Assembly (NCBI GenBank): GCA_016194865.1
Contig: JACQAT010000009.1
Span: forward strand, 1-64,000
Reading direction: 5' to 3'
Source of the DNA: Chloroflexota bacterium
GTDB lineage: Bacteria; Chloroflexota; Limnocylindria; P2-11E
DNA: 64,000 nucleotides
Below, piece after piece: positions 16,843 to 25,838 of the stretch (position 1 is its first letter; each line of letters starts with the position of its first letter). The notes below the pieces were generated by a model that was not told the DNA's origin, made no database searches, and worked only from the letters and a program-made list of their open reading frames with translations. The position numbers were made by a program, and so were the translations under genes.

Positions 16843-18671
16843 GAGCCGAACTCCTCGAGGAACATCTTCGCGCTGAGGAACGAGAACAGGAACTTGCTCC
16901 TGCTGTTGGGCAGCTCGCGAACGCCGTGGTCGATGAGCCGCTCGATCGCCTCGCGCCTCACGAGCTCGAAGATCGGACTCTCGTCGAGGAGTGCGCCGCG
17001 CACCGCCGGATCGGCAGTATCGAGCAGCGCGCCGATGGGCGCATTGAAGCCCACCTTGCGGTGGTTGTCGACGATCACGTCGGGGACGATGCCGCGCACC
17101 GCATCGCGGAGCACGGCCTTCGCGTAGCCCCGCTGCATGAGATGCCGCGCCGGGATCGACGCCGCGAACTCGAACAGCTCGCGGTCGAGGAAGGGCGAGC
17201 GGTTCTCGATCGAGTAATACATCGCGTTGAGATCGTCCTCGTGGAGGATCACGGGGATCGCCTCGTGGAACAGCTCGTTCAGCGTGCGGTCCCGCAGCAG
17301 GACCCCGGTGTACCGCTCCTCGGTGAACGCCTCGGACCACGGCGTGCGGAGCAGGCGCGAGAACTCGGCGCTCTCGAAATAGACATGGTCGCGAAAGCCT
17401 GGCTCGCGCACGAAGCGGTCGGGGTCCTGAAGGTGCGGGTTGCGCACGACCGGCCGTACGTGCTCGGTCCACGCGGCGAGGGCCTCCGCGTGCCCCGGCC
17501 GTCCGTGCATCTCGGCGAGGTAGAACAGGTGGTGGTCGAAGTAGCCCGTGAACAGCTCGTCGGCCGCCGAGCCGCTGACCGAAATGCGATACCCGGCCCT
17601 CGCGATCTCCTCCATGAGCAGCCAATGCGCGTAGTAGGTGATCGTGTATACCGGCGCGTCGTGGTAGCGGACCAGCGTCCGCAGACGCTCGAGGAAGCTC
17701 GCGGTCGAGAGCGTCACCGACGTGTGGCGAACGCCGAGCTCGGCCACCGCCTGCTTCACCAGCGCCTCTTCGTCGTAGCGCTCGTCGCCGTTGATGATGG
17801 TGAACCCGTGGACGTCGTAGGAGAACACGCGCTTCGCGATCGCCACGAGCGCGTTCGAGTCCATGCCGCCGCTCATACAGAACGCGAGCGGAGTGTCCGC
17901 ACGGAGGCGCAGCTCGACGGACCGGATCAGTCGATCGCGCGTGCCGCGGACCGCGTCCTCGTAGCGCATGCCCTCGTCCACGCTCAGCTCGGGTCGCCAA
18001 TAGGTGCGCTCGTCGGTCCGGCCATCCGCGTCGATCCGCAGCATCGTGGCAGGCGGTAGCTCGCGCAGCCCCTCGAAGAAGGTCTCACGACCCTTGTAGA
18101 GGGCCTTGTAGCCGTTCACGAGGTAACGGCGCAGCTGGTCCTGGTTGACCTTCAGGGGGTGCCCGCGCAACGCCACGATGTCCTTGACCTCAGAACCGAA
18201 GTAGAGGTCCGGCCCCTCCTGGTAGAGGTACAGCGGCTTCTCCCCGAAGCGGTCGCGGCACAGCACGAGCGATCGATTCGACTCGTCGTAGACGGCGAAC
18301 GCCCACATGCCCTCGCAGCGGTCGAGCCAATCCCAGCCGAGGTACTGGGTCGTGCGCAGCATGACCTCGGTATCGGAGGCGGTCCGCATCTCCGCGCCGC
18401 GCGCGAGAAGCTCCTTCCTCAGCTCCAGGTAGTCGTAGAGCTCGCCGTTGTAGACCATCCAGGTCGAGCCGACGTGGAACGGCTGGTTGCTGCGATCGTC
18501 GAAGTCGATGATCTTGAGGCGGCCGTACAGCAGATCGGTGTTGCGACCGTCCCGGCTGAAGCGCCTGTGGGCGGCGTGGTCCGGCCCTCGCCGGTGCATC
18601 AGCCGCAGGCACTCGTCGATGCGCTCTCCGGGGATGACCTTCGGGCCGACGTGACCCGCGATGCCGCACAT
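16839..18671 (-). CDS. asnB: Asparagine synthase family, glutamine-hydrolysing (copy 2)
   Basis: 610 residues. The N-terminal glutaminase domain begins MCGIAGHVG, with Cys2 as nucleophile after Met removal. The C-terminal synthetase domain has the PP-loop CMSGGMDSN near residue 265. Members in glycan clusters often amidate a uronic acid or supply ammonia rather than make asparagine. Immediately downstream and overlapping (CTGA) is the sugar amidotransferase, whose ammonia source is not encoded nearby as a HisH type, so channeling from this protein is possible. It is only about 30 percent alike by eye to the copy at 31264. Confidence 0.88.
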   Translation of the reverse strand: MCGIAGHVGPKVIPGERIDECLRLMHRRGPDHAAHRRFSRDGRNTDLLYGRLKIIDFDDRSNQPFHVGSTWMVYNGELYDYLELRKELLARGAEMRTASDTEVMLRTTQYLGWDWLDRCEGMWAFAVYDESNRSLVLCRDRFGEKPLYLYQEGPDLYFGSEVKDIVALRGHPLKVNQDQLRRYLVNGYKALYKGRETFFEGLRELPPATMLRIDADGRTDERTYWRPELSVDEGMRYEDAVRGTRDRLIRSVELRLRADTPLAFCMSGGMDSNALVAIAKRVFSYDVHGFTIINGDERYDEEALVKQAVAELGVRHTSVTLSTASFLERLRTLVRYHDAPVYTITYYAHWLLMEEIARAGYRISVSGSAADELFTGYFDHHLFYLAEMHGRPGHAEALAAWTEHVRPVVRNPHLQDPDRFVREPGFRDHVYFESAEFSRLLRTPWSEAFTEERYTGVLLRDRTLNELFHEAIPVILHEDDLNAMYYSIENRSPFLDRELFEFAASIPARHLMQRGYAKAVLRDAVRGIVPDVIVDNHRKVGFNAPIGALLDTADPAVRGALLDESPIFELVRREAIERLIDHGVRELPNSRSKFLFSFLSAKMFLEEFGS

Positions 18672-18679
18672 CTACGCGC

Positions 18680-19690
18680 TCACTCCAGATCCGCAGGCGC
18701 GAACGCGTGGCCCGCGGGCACGTCACGCGTGAGCGCGTGCCCGACGACGCGGGCCTCGTCCCCGGGCGCGATCCCGCCGCCTGGTCGCAGCCAGTCGAGG
18801 TCCTCGCTCGCGACGCGGTGACCCGCGACGAGAGCGCGTGCCGCGCTGATGGATCGGCGGTACGCGATGCGCCCGCTCGACTCTCCCGGCTGCACCGGCT
18901 TGCCGCTCGTCCCGAGCAGCTCGCTGACCAGCTTGATGCGGACGACGAGCTCGCGGAGGTCGGCCGGGTCCGCGGACAGCTGGTGGTCGCGGAAGCCGGG
19001 TTTCGTCTTGTCGAGCGTGAAGTGCTTTTCGACAAGGCGCGCGCCGAGCGCGACCGCGGTCAGCGCGGCGTCGATGCCGAGGGTGTGGTCGGAGTAGCCG
19101 ACCGTCAGGCCCAGGCGTTGCGCCAGGAACGGCACGCTCAGGAGATTGGCCTCGCGCGGGTCGACCGGATACGCGCTCACGCAGTGCAGCACCGCGAGGC
19201 TCTCGCGGGTCCGCGCGCCGCCCCGGATCCCCTCGATAAGGCGCACCGTGCCCTCGATCTCGTCGATCGTCGCCAGGCCCGCGGAGATGATGAGCGGCCG
19301 GTCGCTGCGCGCGGCCAGCTCGATCAGCGGTACGAAGGTGTTGTCACCCGAGGCGATCTTGAGCGCGTCGACGAGCGGGATCAGGAATCGTGCGCTCTCG
19401 AGATCGAATGGGGTGGATAGGAAGAGCAGGCCGAGAGAGCGGGCGAGCTCGGCGAGCTCCGCGTGGGCCTCGTACGGCAGCTCGAACGAGCGCAGCCGCG
19501 TGAGACGGGCCTCGTCGAGGGGTGACTGGAATCGCTCGGCCTTGAAGGTCTGGAGCTTCACGGCCTGCGCGCCGGTCTCGCTCGCGCGCTTCACGAGCTC
19601 GCGGGCGACGGGGAGATGGCCCTCGTGGTTGTTGCCGATCTCCGCGACAACGAGCACCTCGCGACCGAGGTCGACCCGCCCGATCAGCAT
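18680..19690 (-). CDS. neuB: N-acetylneuraminate synthase family, full length with SAF domain
   Basis: 336 residues, the usual NeuB/LegI/PseI/SpsE length. The barrel has VVAEIGNNHEGHL, AVKLQTFKAERF, KIASGDNTF, LHCVSAYPV and YSDHTLGI, and EKHFTLDKT near residue 230. The SAF cap follows with RRSISAARAL and AFAPADLE. It condenses phosphoenolpyruvate with a six-carbon amino sugar to give a nine-carbon nonulosonic acid. The ATG at 19690 is preferred; the frame extends upstream into the epimerase gene. It lies in line with an aminotransferase, an oxidoreductase and a CMP transferase. Confidence 0.92.
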   Translation of the reverse strand: MLIGRVDLGREVLVVAEIGNNHEGHLPVARELVKRASETGAQAVKLQTFKAERFQSPLDEARLTRLRSFELPYEAHAELAELARSLGLLFLSTPFDLESARFLIPLVDALKIASGDNTFVPLIELAARSDRPLIISAGLATIDEIEGTVRLIEGIRGGARTRESLAVLHCVSAYPVDPREANLLSVPFLAQRLGLTVGYSDHTLGIDAALTAVALGARLVEKHFTLDKTKPGFRDHQLSADPADLRELVVRIKLVSELLGTSGKPVQPGESSGRIAYRRSISAARALVAGHRVASEDLDWLRPGGGIAPGDEARVVGHALTRDVPAGHAFAPADLE

Positions 19691-19700
19691 CGCGACGGGC

Positions 19701-20738
19701 TCAGCGCGCGAGCGCGGCGGCGCTGGAGGTGCCGAGGAGCTTGCGATACCACTCGATGTAGATCGGGAAACCCCGCTCGATGGGGAACGCGGGCTCATAG
19801 CCGATGAGCTCGCGTGCTTTCTCGACGCTCAGCGTTCCGCGGAAGGGCACGAGCCGGTCGCGCTCGACGTACTGGAGCTCGACCTCGGGAAAGTGCGTTC
19901 TGATGATCCCGGCGAGATCCTTGATGCTCCGGGCGGCGCCATAGGTCAGATTGAAGACCTCGTTGCGCGCGGCGGGATGCGTGATCGCGAGCGATATCCC
20001 CTGGACCAGGTCGTCGATGTACGTAAAGTCGACCCTCTCGTCGCCGCCCCCGTCGATGCGCAGCGGCGATCCGTCGATCGCGCTCTCGATGAAGACCTGC
20101 CCGACGCGCCGGCTCACGCAGCGCGGCCCATAGAGCGCCGAGGGACGCACGATCGTGTAGCTGAGGCCGAAGACCTGCTGGTACGCGATGACCATCTTCT
20201 CGCCCGCGACCTTCAGGGCGCCATAGATGCCGATCGGGTCCAGGGGGTGATCCTCCGTGACCGTGTCGCTGCGGAAGTTCCCATAGGCCATGCTCGACGA
20301 GAGGAAGACGAAGTGCTCGACGTGGCCGCGCGCGGCATCGAGCGCGTTCTCGAGGGTCCGCAGGCTGTGGTCGAAGGTGCTGTACGGATCCTTGTTCGAC
20401 TTGCCCGCGTGCGACACGGCTGCGAGGTGCACGATCGTCTGCGGCTTCAGCTCGGTGAGGATGCGCGTGAGCGCGTGATAGTCACGCGCGTCCTGCGTCA
20501 CGATCGGTACACCCGCCGCGCGCAGCAGGTCGAGGCGCTCATTGATGATCCGCAGATAGAGCTCACGGTTGTGGAAGTCCGGCAGCGATGCGCTGAACTC
20601 GCCGAGGTTGTTCACCTGGAGGCTGTCGACGATGGTCACGTTGGCGCCGGCCGCGCGCAGCGAGAGTGCGAGGTGGTGGCCGATGAATCCGGCCCCGCCG
20701 ACCAGCGTGATCCGCCGATCTCGTAGTCCTTCGATCAC
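19701..20738 (-). CDS. NAD-dependent nucleotide-sugar epimerase/dehydratase (extended SDR)
   Basis: 345 residues. The Rossmann motif is VGGAGFIGHHLA and the catalytic motif is IYGALK (YxxxK) near residue 165, preceded by a SSSMAYG serine. This resembles UDP- or dTDP-sugar 4-epimerases and 4,6-dehydratases. The gene overlaps the aminotransferase stop by 4 nt, so it probably works with it on the same nucleotide-sugar intermediate, such as making a 4-keto sugar. Exact substrate is not determinable. Confidence 0.83.
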   Translation of the reverse strand: MIEGLRDRRITLVGGAGFIGHHLALSLRAAGANVTIVDSLQVNNLGEFSASLPDFHNRELYLRIINERLDLLRAAGVPIVTQDARDYHALTRILTELKPQTIVHLAAVSHAGKSNKDPYSTFDHSLRTLENALDAARGHVEHFVFLSSSMAYGNFRSDTVTEDHPLDPIGIYGALKVAGEKMVIAYQQVFGLSYTIVRPSALYGPRCVSRRVGQVFIESAIDGSPLRIDGGGDERVDFTYIDDLVQGISLAITHPAARNEVFNLTYGAARSIKDLAGIIRTHFPEVELQYVERDRLVPFRGTLSVEKARELIGYEPAFPIERGFPIYIEWYRKLLGTSSAAALAR

Positions 20739-21913
20739 GCCGCGACCGCCCGCTCGAAGCGCTCGGCGACGTAGTCCAGCTCGTCCCGACCGATGTGCGG
20801 CCCGATCGGCAGGGCGATCGAACGGTCGCTGATGAAGGCCGCATTCGGGAACCGCGCGCCGTCGTACCCGTACTTCTCGCGGTAGAACGCCATCCGTGGC
20901 ACGGGCTGCGGGTAGTAGATGCTCGTACCGACACCATCAGCGTTGAGCTTCCGGATGAGCTCGTTGCGCTCGATGCCGGCATCCTCCACGACGACCGTGA
21001 GCACGTAGTGGCTGTTCGAGCGCGTAGGCGCGTCGGTGTCGACGACGCGCACGCCACGCACCCGTGAGAGGTGTCCGGCCAGTCGAGCGAAGTTGTTGGC
21101 ACGGACGGTCAGGATGCGATCGAGGCGCGTGAGCTGCGAGCGACCGAGCGCCGCCTGCATTTCGCTCATCCGATAGTTCAGTCCGAGCACGGGAACATCG
21201 TACAGACCCGGTGTGCTCCGCTCGGCATGCGTGCGATCGACGCCGAAGGCACGGATGCGCCCGATGCGCTCCGCGATCTCGGGATGCCGGCTGGCGACCA
21301 TGCCTCCCTCTCCGGTGGTGATGTGCTTCACCGGATAGAACGAGAAGCAGCCGATGTCGCCGATGAGCCCGACGTGCGTGCCATCGATCCGCGCTCCCAG
21401 CGCGATGGCGGCGTCTTCGATGACGCGCAGACCATGTCTCTCCGCGAGCGCGACGATGGGGTGCATGTCGCACGGGATTCCTGCGTAGTGGACGAGCGAG
21501 AGCGCCTTCGTGCGCGGCGTGATCGCCCCTTCGAGGGCTCCCGCGGTCACGTTCCCCGTCCGGAGGTCGCAATCGACGAATACCGGCGTGGCGCCGACCC
21601 ACTCCACCGCGTGGGCGGCCGCGACGTGGGTCATCGCCGGAAGGATGACCTCGTCCCCTGGCCCCAAGCCGAACGCCAGCGACGCGAGGTGTAGCGCGGC
21701 CATGCACGAGCTGACGCTCACGCAATGCGCCCCAGGACCGAGAGAGCGCGCGAACTCGTCCTCGAACGCCTTGCCCTCAGGCCCATGCGTGAGGATGTGA
21801 CCCCCGAGCACGCGCGCGACCGCGGCCCGGTCCTCATCGGTGATCCAGGGTCGCGCGAAGGGGATGTCACGCCGCTCCGTCAACGCTGCTGCCTCACTCG
21901 TACCGTACCGCAC
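20735..21913 (-). CDS. DegT/DnrJ/EryC1/StrS sugar aminotransferase
   Basis: 392 residues, PLP-dependent fold type I. The Schiff-base lysine is Lys196 in FYPVKHITTGEGG, with the acidic VIEDAAIALGA before it. These enzymes transaminate 3- or 4-keto nucleotide sugars using glutamate. The GTG at 21913 overlaps the Gfo/Idh gene by 20 nt, so a later start is possible, but the N-terminal RRDIPFARPWIT is conserved in the family. With the oxidoreductase upstream and the epimerase downstream it should make an amino sugar feeding the NeuB step. Confidence 0.9.
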   Translation of the reverse strand: MRYGTSEAAALTERRDIPFARPWITDEDRAAVARVLGGHILTHGPEGKAFEDEFARSLGPGAHCVSVSSCMAALHLASLAFGLGPGDEVILPAMTHVAAAHAVEWVGATPVFVDCDLRTGNVTAGALEGAITPRTKALSLVHYAGIPCDMHPIVALAERHGLRVIEDAAIALGARIDGTHVGLIGDIGCFSFYPVKHITTGEGGMVASRHPEIAERIGRIRAFGVDRTHAERSTPGLYDVPVLGLNYRMSEMQAALGRSQLTRLDRILTVRANNFARLAGHLSRVRGVRVVDTDAPTRSNSHYVLTVVVEDAGIERNELIRKLNADGVGTSIYYPQPVPRMAFYREKYGYDGARFPNAAFISDRSIALPIGPHIGRDELDYVAERFERAVAA

Positions 21914-22886
21914 GCTGGCCGCCGTCCGCGCGTGCCAGGTCGGCGGCGGCGACGGCGCTCACGAGATCGAGCTCGTGCTGGGCGGCCCACGGATCGTCGC
22001 CGAGCTCGACGCTGGACACGAAGGCGGGGATGAGCACTCCCTTCGACGGTGGGAGCGGATCGAGCGTGAGCGCGATCGCGTCGCTGTCGCGGGACCGATG
22101 CATGCGCACACCCGCGTCATCCGACACGACCGTCGCCTTCGTGCCGAAGACGCGGACGACGTGCTGATGCCGCTCAACGGCGCCGAAGTTCGCGGTGATC
22201 CGGCCAACGAGTCCCGAGTCGAAGCGGAACGTGGCGGCCGCGTAGTCCTCGTAGCGGAACGCGGTGCCACGTGACGCGATCCTCGCGCCCACGCTGGTCA
22301 CGTCGCGCGGACGCTGGCCGGTCAGCCAGATCATCAGGTCGATGAGGTGGATGCCACCGCCCGCCATGACCGAGTAGTCGGGCACGTCGCTGCGCCAGCC
22401 CTCGGTGACCTTCGCGAGACGTCCATAGAGGTAATCGCCATCGAACGCATACACCTCGCCGAGCTCGCCGGCCGCGATCGCGTCGCGGAGCCAGACGAAA
22501 AGCGGAGCTGCGCGGAGCACGAGGTTCGAGCGCAGCACGAGGCCGCTCGAGCCGCGCCACGCCGCCGCGATCGCGGCCAGCTCCTCCGGGGTTCGGCACA
22601 GCGGCTTCTCCACGAAGCAGTGCTTACCCGCCCCCAGCGCGGCCACGACCTGCGCCGCGTGCGCGTCGTCGTAGCTCGCGATCGAGATCAGCTGCGTCTC
22701 GGGGTCCGCGAGCACCGTGGCGAGCTCCGCTGGACGCCCGCCGAGCTCGCCGCCCAGCCGCTCGGCCTTCCGCTGATCGAGATCGACGAGCCAGCGCAGC
22801 GAGACGCGCGGATCGGCGCTGTACGCGCGCGCGTGCTGCTCGCCGACACCGAGACCCACGACCGCGGCGCCGAACGGTGCCGTCAT
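21894..22886 (-). CDS. Gfo/Idh/MocA family sugar oxidoreductase
   Basis: 330 residues. An N-terminal Rossmann domain has VVGLGVGEQHARAY, and the EKP signature FVEKPLCRT appears near residue 93 with its catalytic lysine. GGGIHLIDLMIWL near residue 175 supplies the conserved His/Asp pair. WlbA-type members oxidise C3 of UDP-GlcNAc uronate derivatives to a keto sugar ready for transamination. It is coupled by ATGA to the SpsF-like gene upstream and to a DegT aminotransferase downstream, fitting that role. Confidence 0.88.
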   Translation of the reverse strand: MTAPFGAAVVGLGVGEQHARAYSADPRVSLRWLVDLDQRKAERLGGELGGRPAELATVLADPETQLISIASYDDAHAAQVVAALGAGKHCFVEKPLCRTPEELAAIAAAWRGSSGLVLRSNLVLRAAPLFVWLRDAIAAGELGEVYAFDGDYLYGRLAKVTEGWRSDVPDYSVMAGGGIHLIDLMIWLTGQRPRDVTSVGARIASRGTAFRYEDYAAATFRFDSGLVGRITANFGAVERHQHVVRVFGTKATVVSDDAGVRMHRSRDSDAIALTLDPLPPSKGVLIPAFVSSVELGDDPWAAQHELDLVSAVAAADLARADGGQRAVRYE

Positions 22887-23506
22887 GGCCGGCCCTCGAG
22901 ACGCTGGAGGTCCTCGACCGTATCCACGGCCATTGTCCGCTCGGCGAGCGAGGGCTCGGACGATGCGACGTTGAGGATGCGATAGCGCTCTGGATGCGCG
23001 TAGAACCAGGGCGTCACGTGCTCGCGGTCGCTCGCGCTCAGCTCCGGCTGCGGGAGCGAGAGGAGCGACGCGGCGCGAATGAGCTCGCCGTTCTGCCCGC
23101 GCGGGAACGTGCGTGGGAAGATCGTCGTCACGATATCGGCCAGCTCGCGATCCGGGTGATCGATGAGCCGCTGCAGCACGTCGCCATCGAGCAGCGGGCT
23201 GTCCGCGCTGAGGCGGAGCAGCCAGGCGTGCGGCGACCCTGTGGCGAACGCGCGAAAGCGCGCGAGCACGTCATCGAGCGGGCCGCGCCGCAGCGGGATG
23301 CCCGCGTGCTCGCAGTAGGCCGCGAGCGGGTCGTCGGAGGGCTGATCGCTTGTGAGGACGACGGTCTCGGCGATGCCCCGGAGCGCCCGCGCGCGCCGTA
23401 CGACGTGCAGGATGATCGGCTCGCCGCGGAACGGAGCGAGGACCTTGCCCGGGAATCTGCGGGAGCTCATGCGCGCCTGGATCAGGCACGCGACCGTCTG
23501 GCTCAG
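22883..23506 (-). CDS. SpsF/NeuA-like cytidylyltransferase
   Basis: 207 residues. The CTP-binding motif is CLIQARMSSRRFPGKVL, with LRLSADSPLLD later supplying the metal-binding acidic pair. It matches the SpsF group that occurs with SpsE (NeuB) and SpsC (DegT) in Bacillus-type polysaccharide clusters. The in-frame ATG at 23470 would remove the conserved IQAR strand. Extending to a CTG at 23506, within a CTGA overlap with the dehydrogenase stop, restores the normal N-terminus (SQTVACLIQAR). It is a second, different CMP-sugar synthetase besides neuA. Confidence 0.83.
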   Translation of the reverse strand: MSQTVACLIQARMSSRRFPGKVLAPFRGEPIILHVVRRARALRGIAETVVLTSDQPSDDPLAAYCEHAGIPLRRGPLDDVLARFRAFATGSPHAWLLRLSADSPLLDGDVLQRLIDHPDRELADIVTTIFPRTFPRGQNGELIRAASLLSLPQPELSASDREHVTPWFYAHPERYRILNVASSEPSLAERTMAVDTVEDLQRLEGRP

Positions 23507-24843
23507 AGTCGCACGTGCCGCCCGTCGGCGGAGCCGGGCGATGCCAGCACGTTCACCGCGTCGAACAGAAGTTTCGCCTTGGCGCGCAGCTTCGCGTAGT
23601 CGACGGCGGTGTGACCAACGAGGATGGCGACCGCGTCCGCCGCGCCGATCTCGCTGTCAGTCAATTCGACGGATCGCATCTCAACGTTGCGCTCGGCCTC
23701 GCCGTAGACCGTATCCGCGACGCGGATCATGGGCACGTGCGGGTCGTGGTAGCGCACCTCGGCACCCTCGCGCCGCAGTATCTCGATCACCTTGATGGCT
23801 GACGAGTTCCGCGCGTCGTCGATGTCCCTCTTGAACGCCGCACCGAGTACGAGCACGCGCGCCCCGAGGAGAGCTCGCCCATGCGCGCCGAGCTGCCGGC
23901 GGAACTTCTCCACCGCGAAGAAGGGCATGTCCTGATTCGTCTCGGCGGCGACCTCGATGAACTTGGTCGAGAAGTCGTACTCGCGCGCCTTCCAGGACAG
24001 GTAGTAAGGATCGACCGGAATGCAGTGCCCACCCACACCGGGACCCGGATAGAAGGCCATGAAGCCGTAGGGCTTCGTCTTCGCCGCATCGATGACCTCC
24101 CACACGTCGATGCCCATCCGATCACAGAGGACAGCGAGCTCGTTGACGAGCGCGATGTTCACCGCGCGGAACGTGTTCTCGAGCAGCTTCGTGAGCTCGG
24201 CTGCTCGTGGCGTCGAGACCCGGTGCACCGCGCCTTCTTTCACGACCTGCTGCAGCAGCAGGGCGGCGCGGTCCGTGCTGTCCCGATCTATGCCACCCAC
24301 GACCTTCGGCGTGTTCGCGATGGTGTACGTCCGGTTCCCTGGATCGATGCGTTCGGGCGAGAACGCGACAGAGAAATCCGCGCCGGCCCTCAGCCCCGAT
24401 CGTTCGAGGATCGGGATGAGCACCTCCTCGGTCGTGCCCGGGTAGGTCGTGCTCTCGAGGAGGATGAGCTGACCCTTCCGGAGCACCGGGACCAGACTCT
24501 CGGCCGCGGAGGTGATGAAGCTCAGGTCGGGGGCCTTCGCGCGATCGAACGGGGTCGGCACGCACACGAAGATCGCGTCCGCGACGGACAGCGCATCGAA
24601 CTCGACCGTCGCGCGGAACCGACCACTATCGAGCTGCTCGCGGACGTGCCCCGCCGGTACGTCGAGGATGTAGCTCTCGCCCCTCGTCAGGGCTGCGACC
24701 TTCTCCGCCGAGAGATCGACGCCGATCACGGGGAAGCCGGCGCGCGCGAAGGCTACGCCGAGCGGGAGCCCCACGTAACCGAGGCCCACGATGCCGACCG
24801 TCGCCGTCCGATCGGCGACCTTGCGCTCGAACGCCTTACCCAT
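23503..24843 (-). CDS. UDP-sugar 6-dehydrogenase (WbpA/WecC/TviB type)
   Basis: 446 residues. It has VGIVGLGYVGLPL near residue 15, the catalytic cysteine Cys274 in GVGGHCIPVDPYYL, and an LGAAFKRDIDDAR C-terminal NAD domain. The PGPGVGGHCIPVDP form is typical of UDP-N-acetyl-hexosamine rather than UDP-glucose dehydrogenases. It oxidises C6 to the uronic acid in two NAD-dependent steps. The ATG at 24843 lies 2 nt after the upstream stop. Its product may feed the Gfo/Idh and DegT enzymes, as in WbpA-WbpB-WbpE pathways. Confidence 0.9.
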   Translation of the reverse strand: MGKAFERKVADRTATVGIVGLGYVGLPLGVAFARAGFPVIGVDLSAEKVAALTRGESYILDVPAGHVREQLDSGRFRATVEFDALSVADAIFVCVPTPFDRAKAPDLSFITSAAESLVPVLRKGQLILLESTTYPGTTEEVLIPILERSGLRAGADFSVAFSPERIDPGNRTYTIANTPKVVGGIDRDSTDRAALLLQQVVKEGAVHRVSTPRAAELTKLLENTFRAVNIALVNELAVLCDRMGIDVWEVIDAAKTKPYGFMAFYPGPGVGGHCIPVDPYYLSWKAREYDFSTKFIEVAAETNQDMPFFAVEKFRRQLGAHGRALLGARVLVLGAAFKRDIDDARNSSAIKVIEILRREGAEVRYHDPHVPMIRVADTVYGEAERNVEMRSVELTDSEIGAADAVAILVGHTAVDYAKLRAKAKLLFDAVNVLASPGSADGRHVRL

Positions 24844-24845
24844 GC

Positions 24846-25838
24846 TCAGCTCCGCGACGCCGCGTAGTTGCTCGCGCACCACTCGATGGTACGGCGCAGC
24901 CCCTCTCGCAACGGGGTCTCCGCCCGGAACCCGAGCACCTCCACGGCGCGCCGGACGTCGGGCACGCGACGCATCGTGTCCTCGAACCCGGGTCCGTAAT
25001 AGGTCTCGTACGAAACGCGTTCGACACCGGGCCCCCTGCCGGCGATCTCCTGGACGAGCTCCGCGAGCTGCGCGATGGAGACCTCCTCGGTGCTGCCGAT
25101 GTTGAAGACCTTGCCGTTCGCGGCCGGCATCTCGGCGGCGAGGATGGTGCCGCGGACAGTGTCCGCGACGTAGGTGAAGCAGCGGGTCTGCGCGCCGTCG
25201 CCATGGACCGTCAGTGGCCTTCCGGACAGAGCCTGTGACGCGAATCGGGCGACCACGGTGCCGTAGCCGCTCTCGTCGATACGCGGGCCGTAGGAGTTGA
25301 AGTAGCGCACGATCGTCACCGGCAGGCCCTTCGCGCTGTAGGCGAAGCCAAGGTGCTCGTCGATCGCTTTCGCGGTCGAGTAGCTCCAGCGATGCACCCA
25401 GGTCGGTCCCAGCACGCGCTCGCTGTCCTCCGCGAACGGCGGCGCGAGGTTGCGCCCGTAGATCTCCGACGTGGACGCGATGAGCACGGGGGTCCCGCTG
25501 CGGAACGCCGACGCGAGCACGTGCTCCGTCCCGCGCACGTTCGCGAGCACCGAGCCGAGCGGGTCGTTGACGATGTGCTTCACGCCGACCGCCGCGGCGA
25601 GGTGGTACACGACCTCGTGATCGGCAACAAGCCGATCGACGAGCTCCTGATCGAGGATGTCGCCCTGCACGAGCCGGAATCCGGGACCCTCCGTGTGAGC
25701 CGCGATATTCGCGTGCTTGCCTGTCGTGAGGTTGTCGAGAACAGTCACCTCGCTGCCCCGCGCGCGCAGGGCGTCGACGAGGTGCGAGCCGATGACGCCC
25801 GCCCCGCCCGTGACGAGGCACCGCGTGTACCGCGGCAT
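24846..25838 (-). CDS. Nucleotide-sugar SDR, UDP-glucuronate decarboxylase/ArnA-like
   Basis: 330 residues. The Rossmann motif is LVTGGAGVIGSHL, with STSEIYG and YSTAKAIDE as catalytic Ser and YxxxK. The segment GPTWVHRWSYSTAK resembles the RWxYSxxK layout of UDP-glucuronate decarboxylase and ArnA_DH enzymes, but could also be a 4-epimerase or 4,6-dehydratase. Its ATG overlaps the fusion gene's stop as TGATG. The neighbouring dehydrogenase may supply a UDP-uronic acid. Confidence 0.78.
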   Translation of the reverse strand: MPRYTRCLVTGGAGVIGSHLVDALRARGSEVTVLDNLTTGKHANIAAHTEGPGFRLVQGDILDQELVDRLVADHEVVYHLAAAVGVKHIVNDPLGSVLANVRGTEHVLASAFRSGTPVLIASTSEIYGRNLAPPFAEDSERVLGPTWVHRWSYSTAKAIDEHLGFAYSAKGLPVTIVRYFNSYGPRIDESGYGTVVARFASQALSGRPLTVHGDGAQTRCFTYVADTVRGTILAAEMPAANGKVFNIGSTEEVSIAQLAELVQEIAGRGPGVERVSYETYYGPGFEDTMRRVPDVRRAVEVLGFRAETPLREGLRRTIEWCASNYAASRS

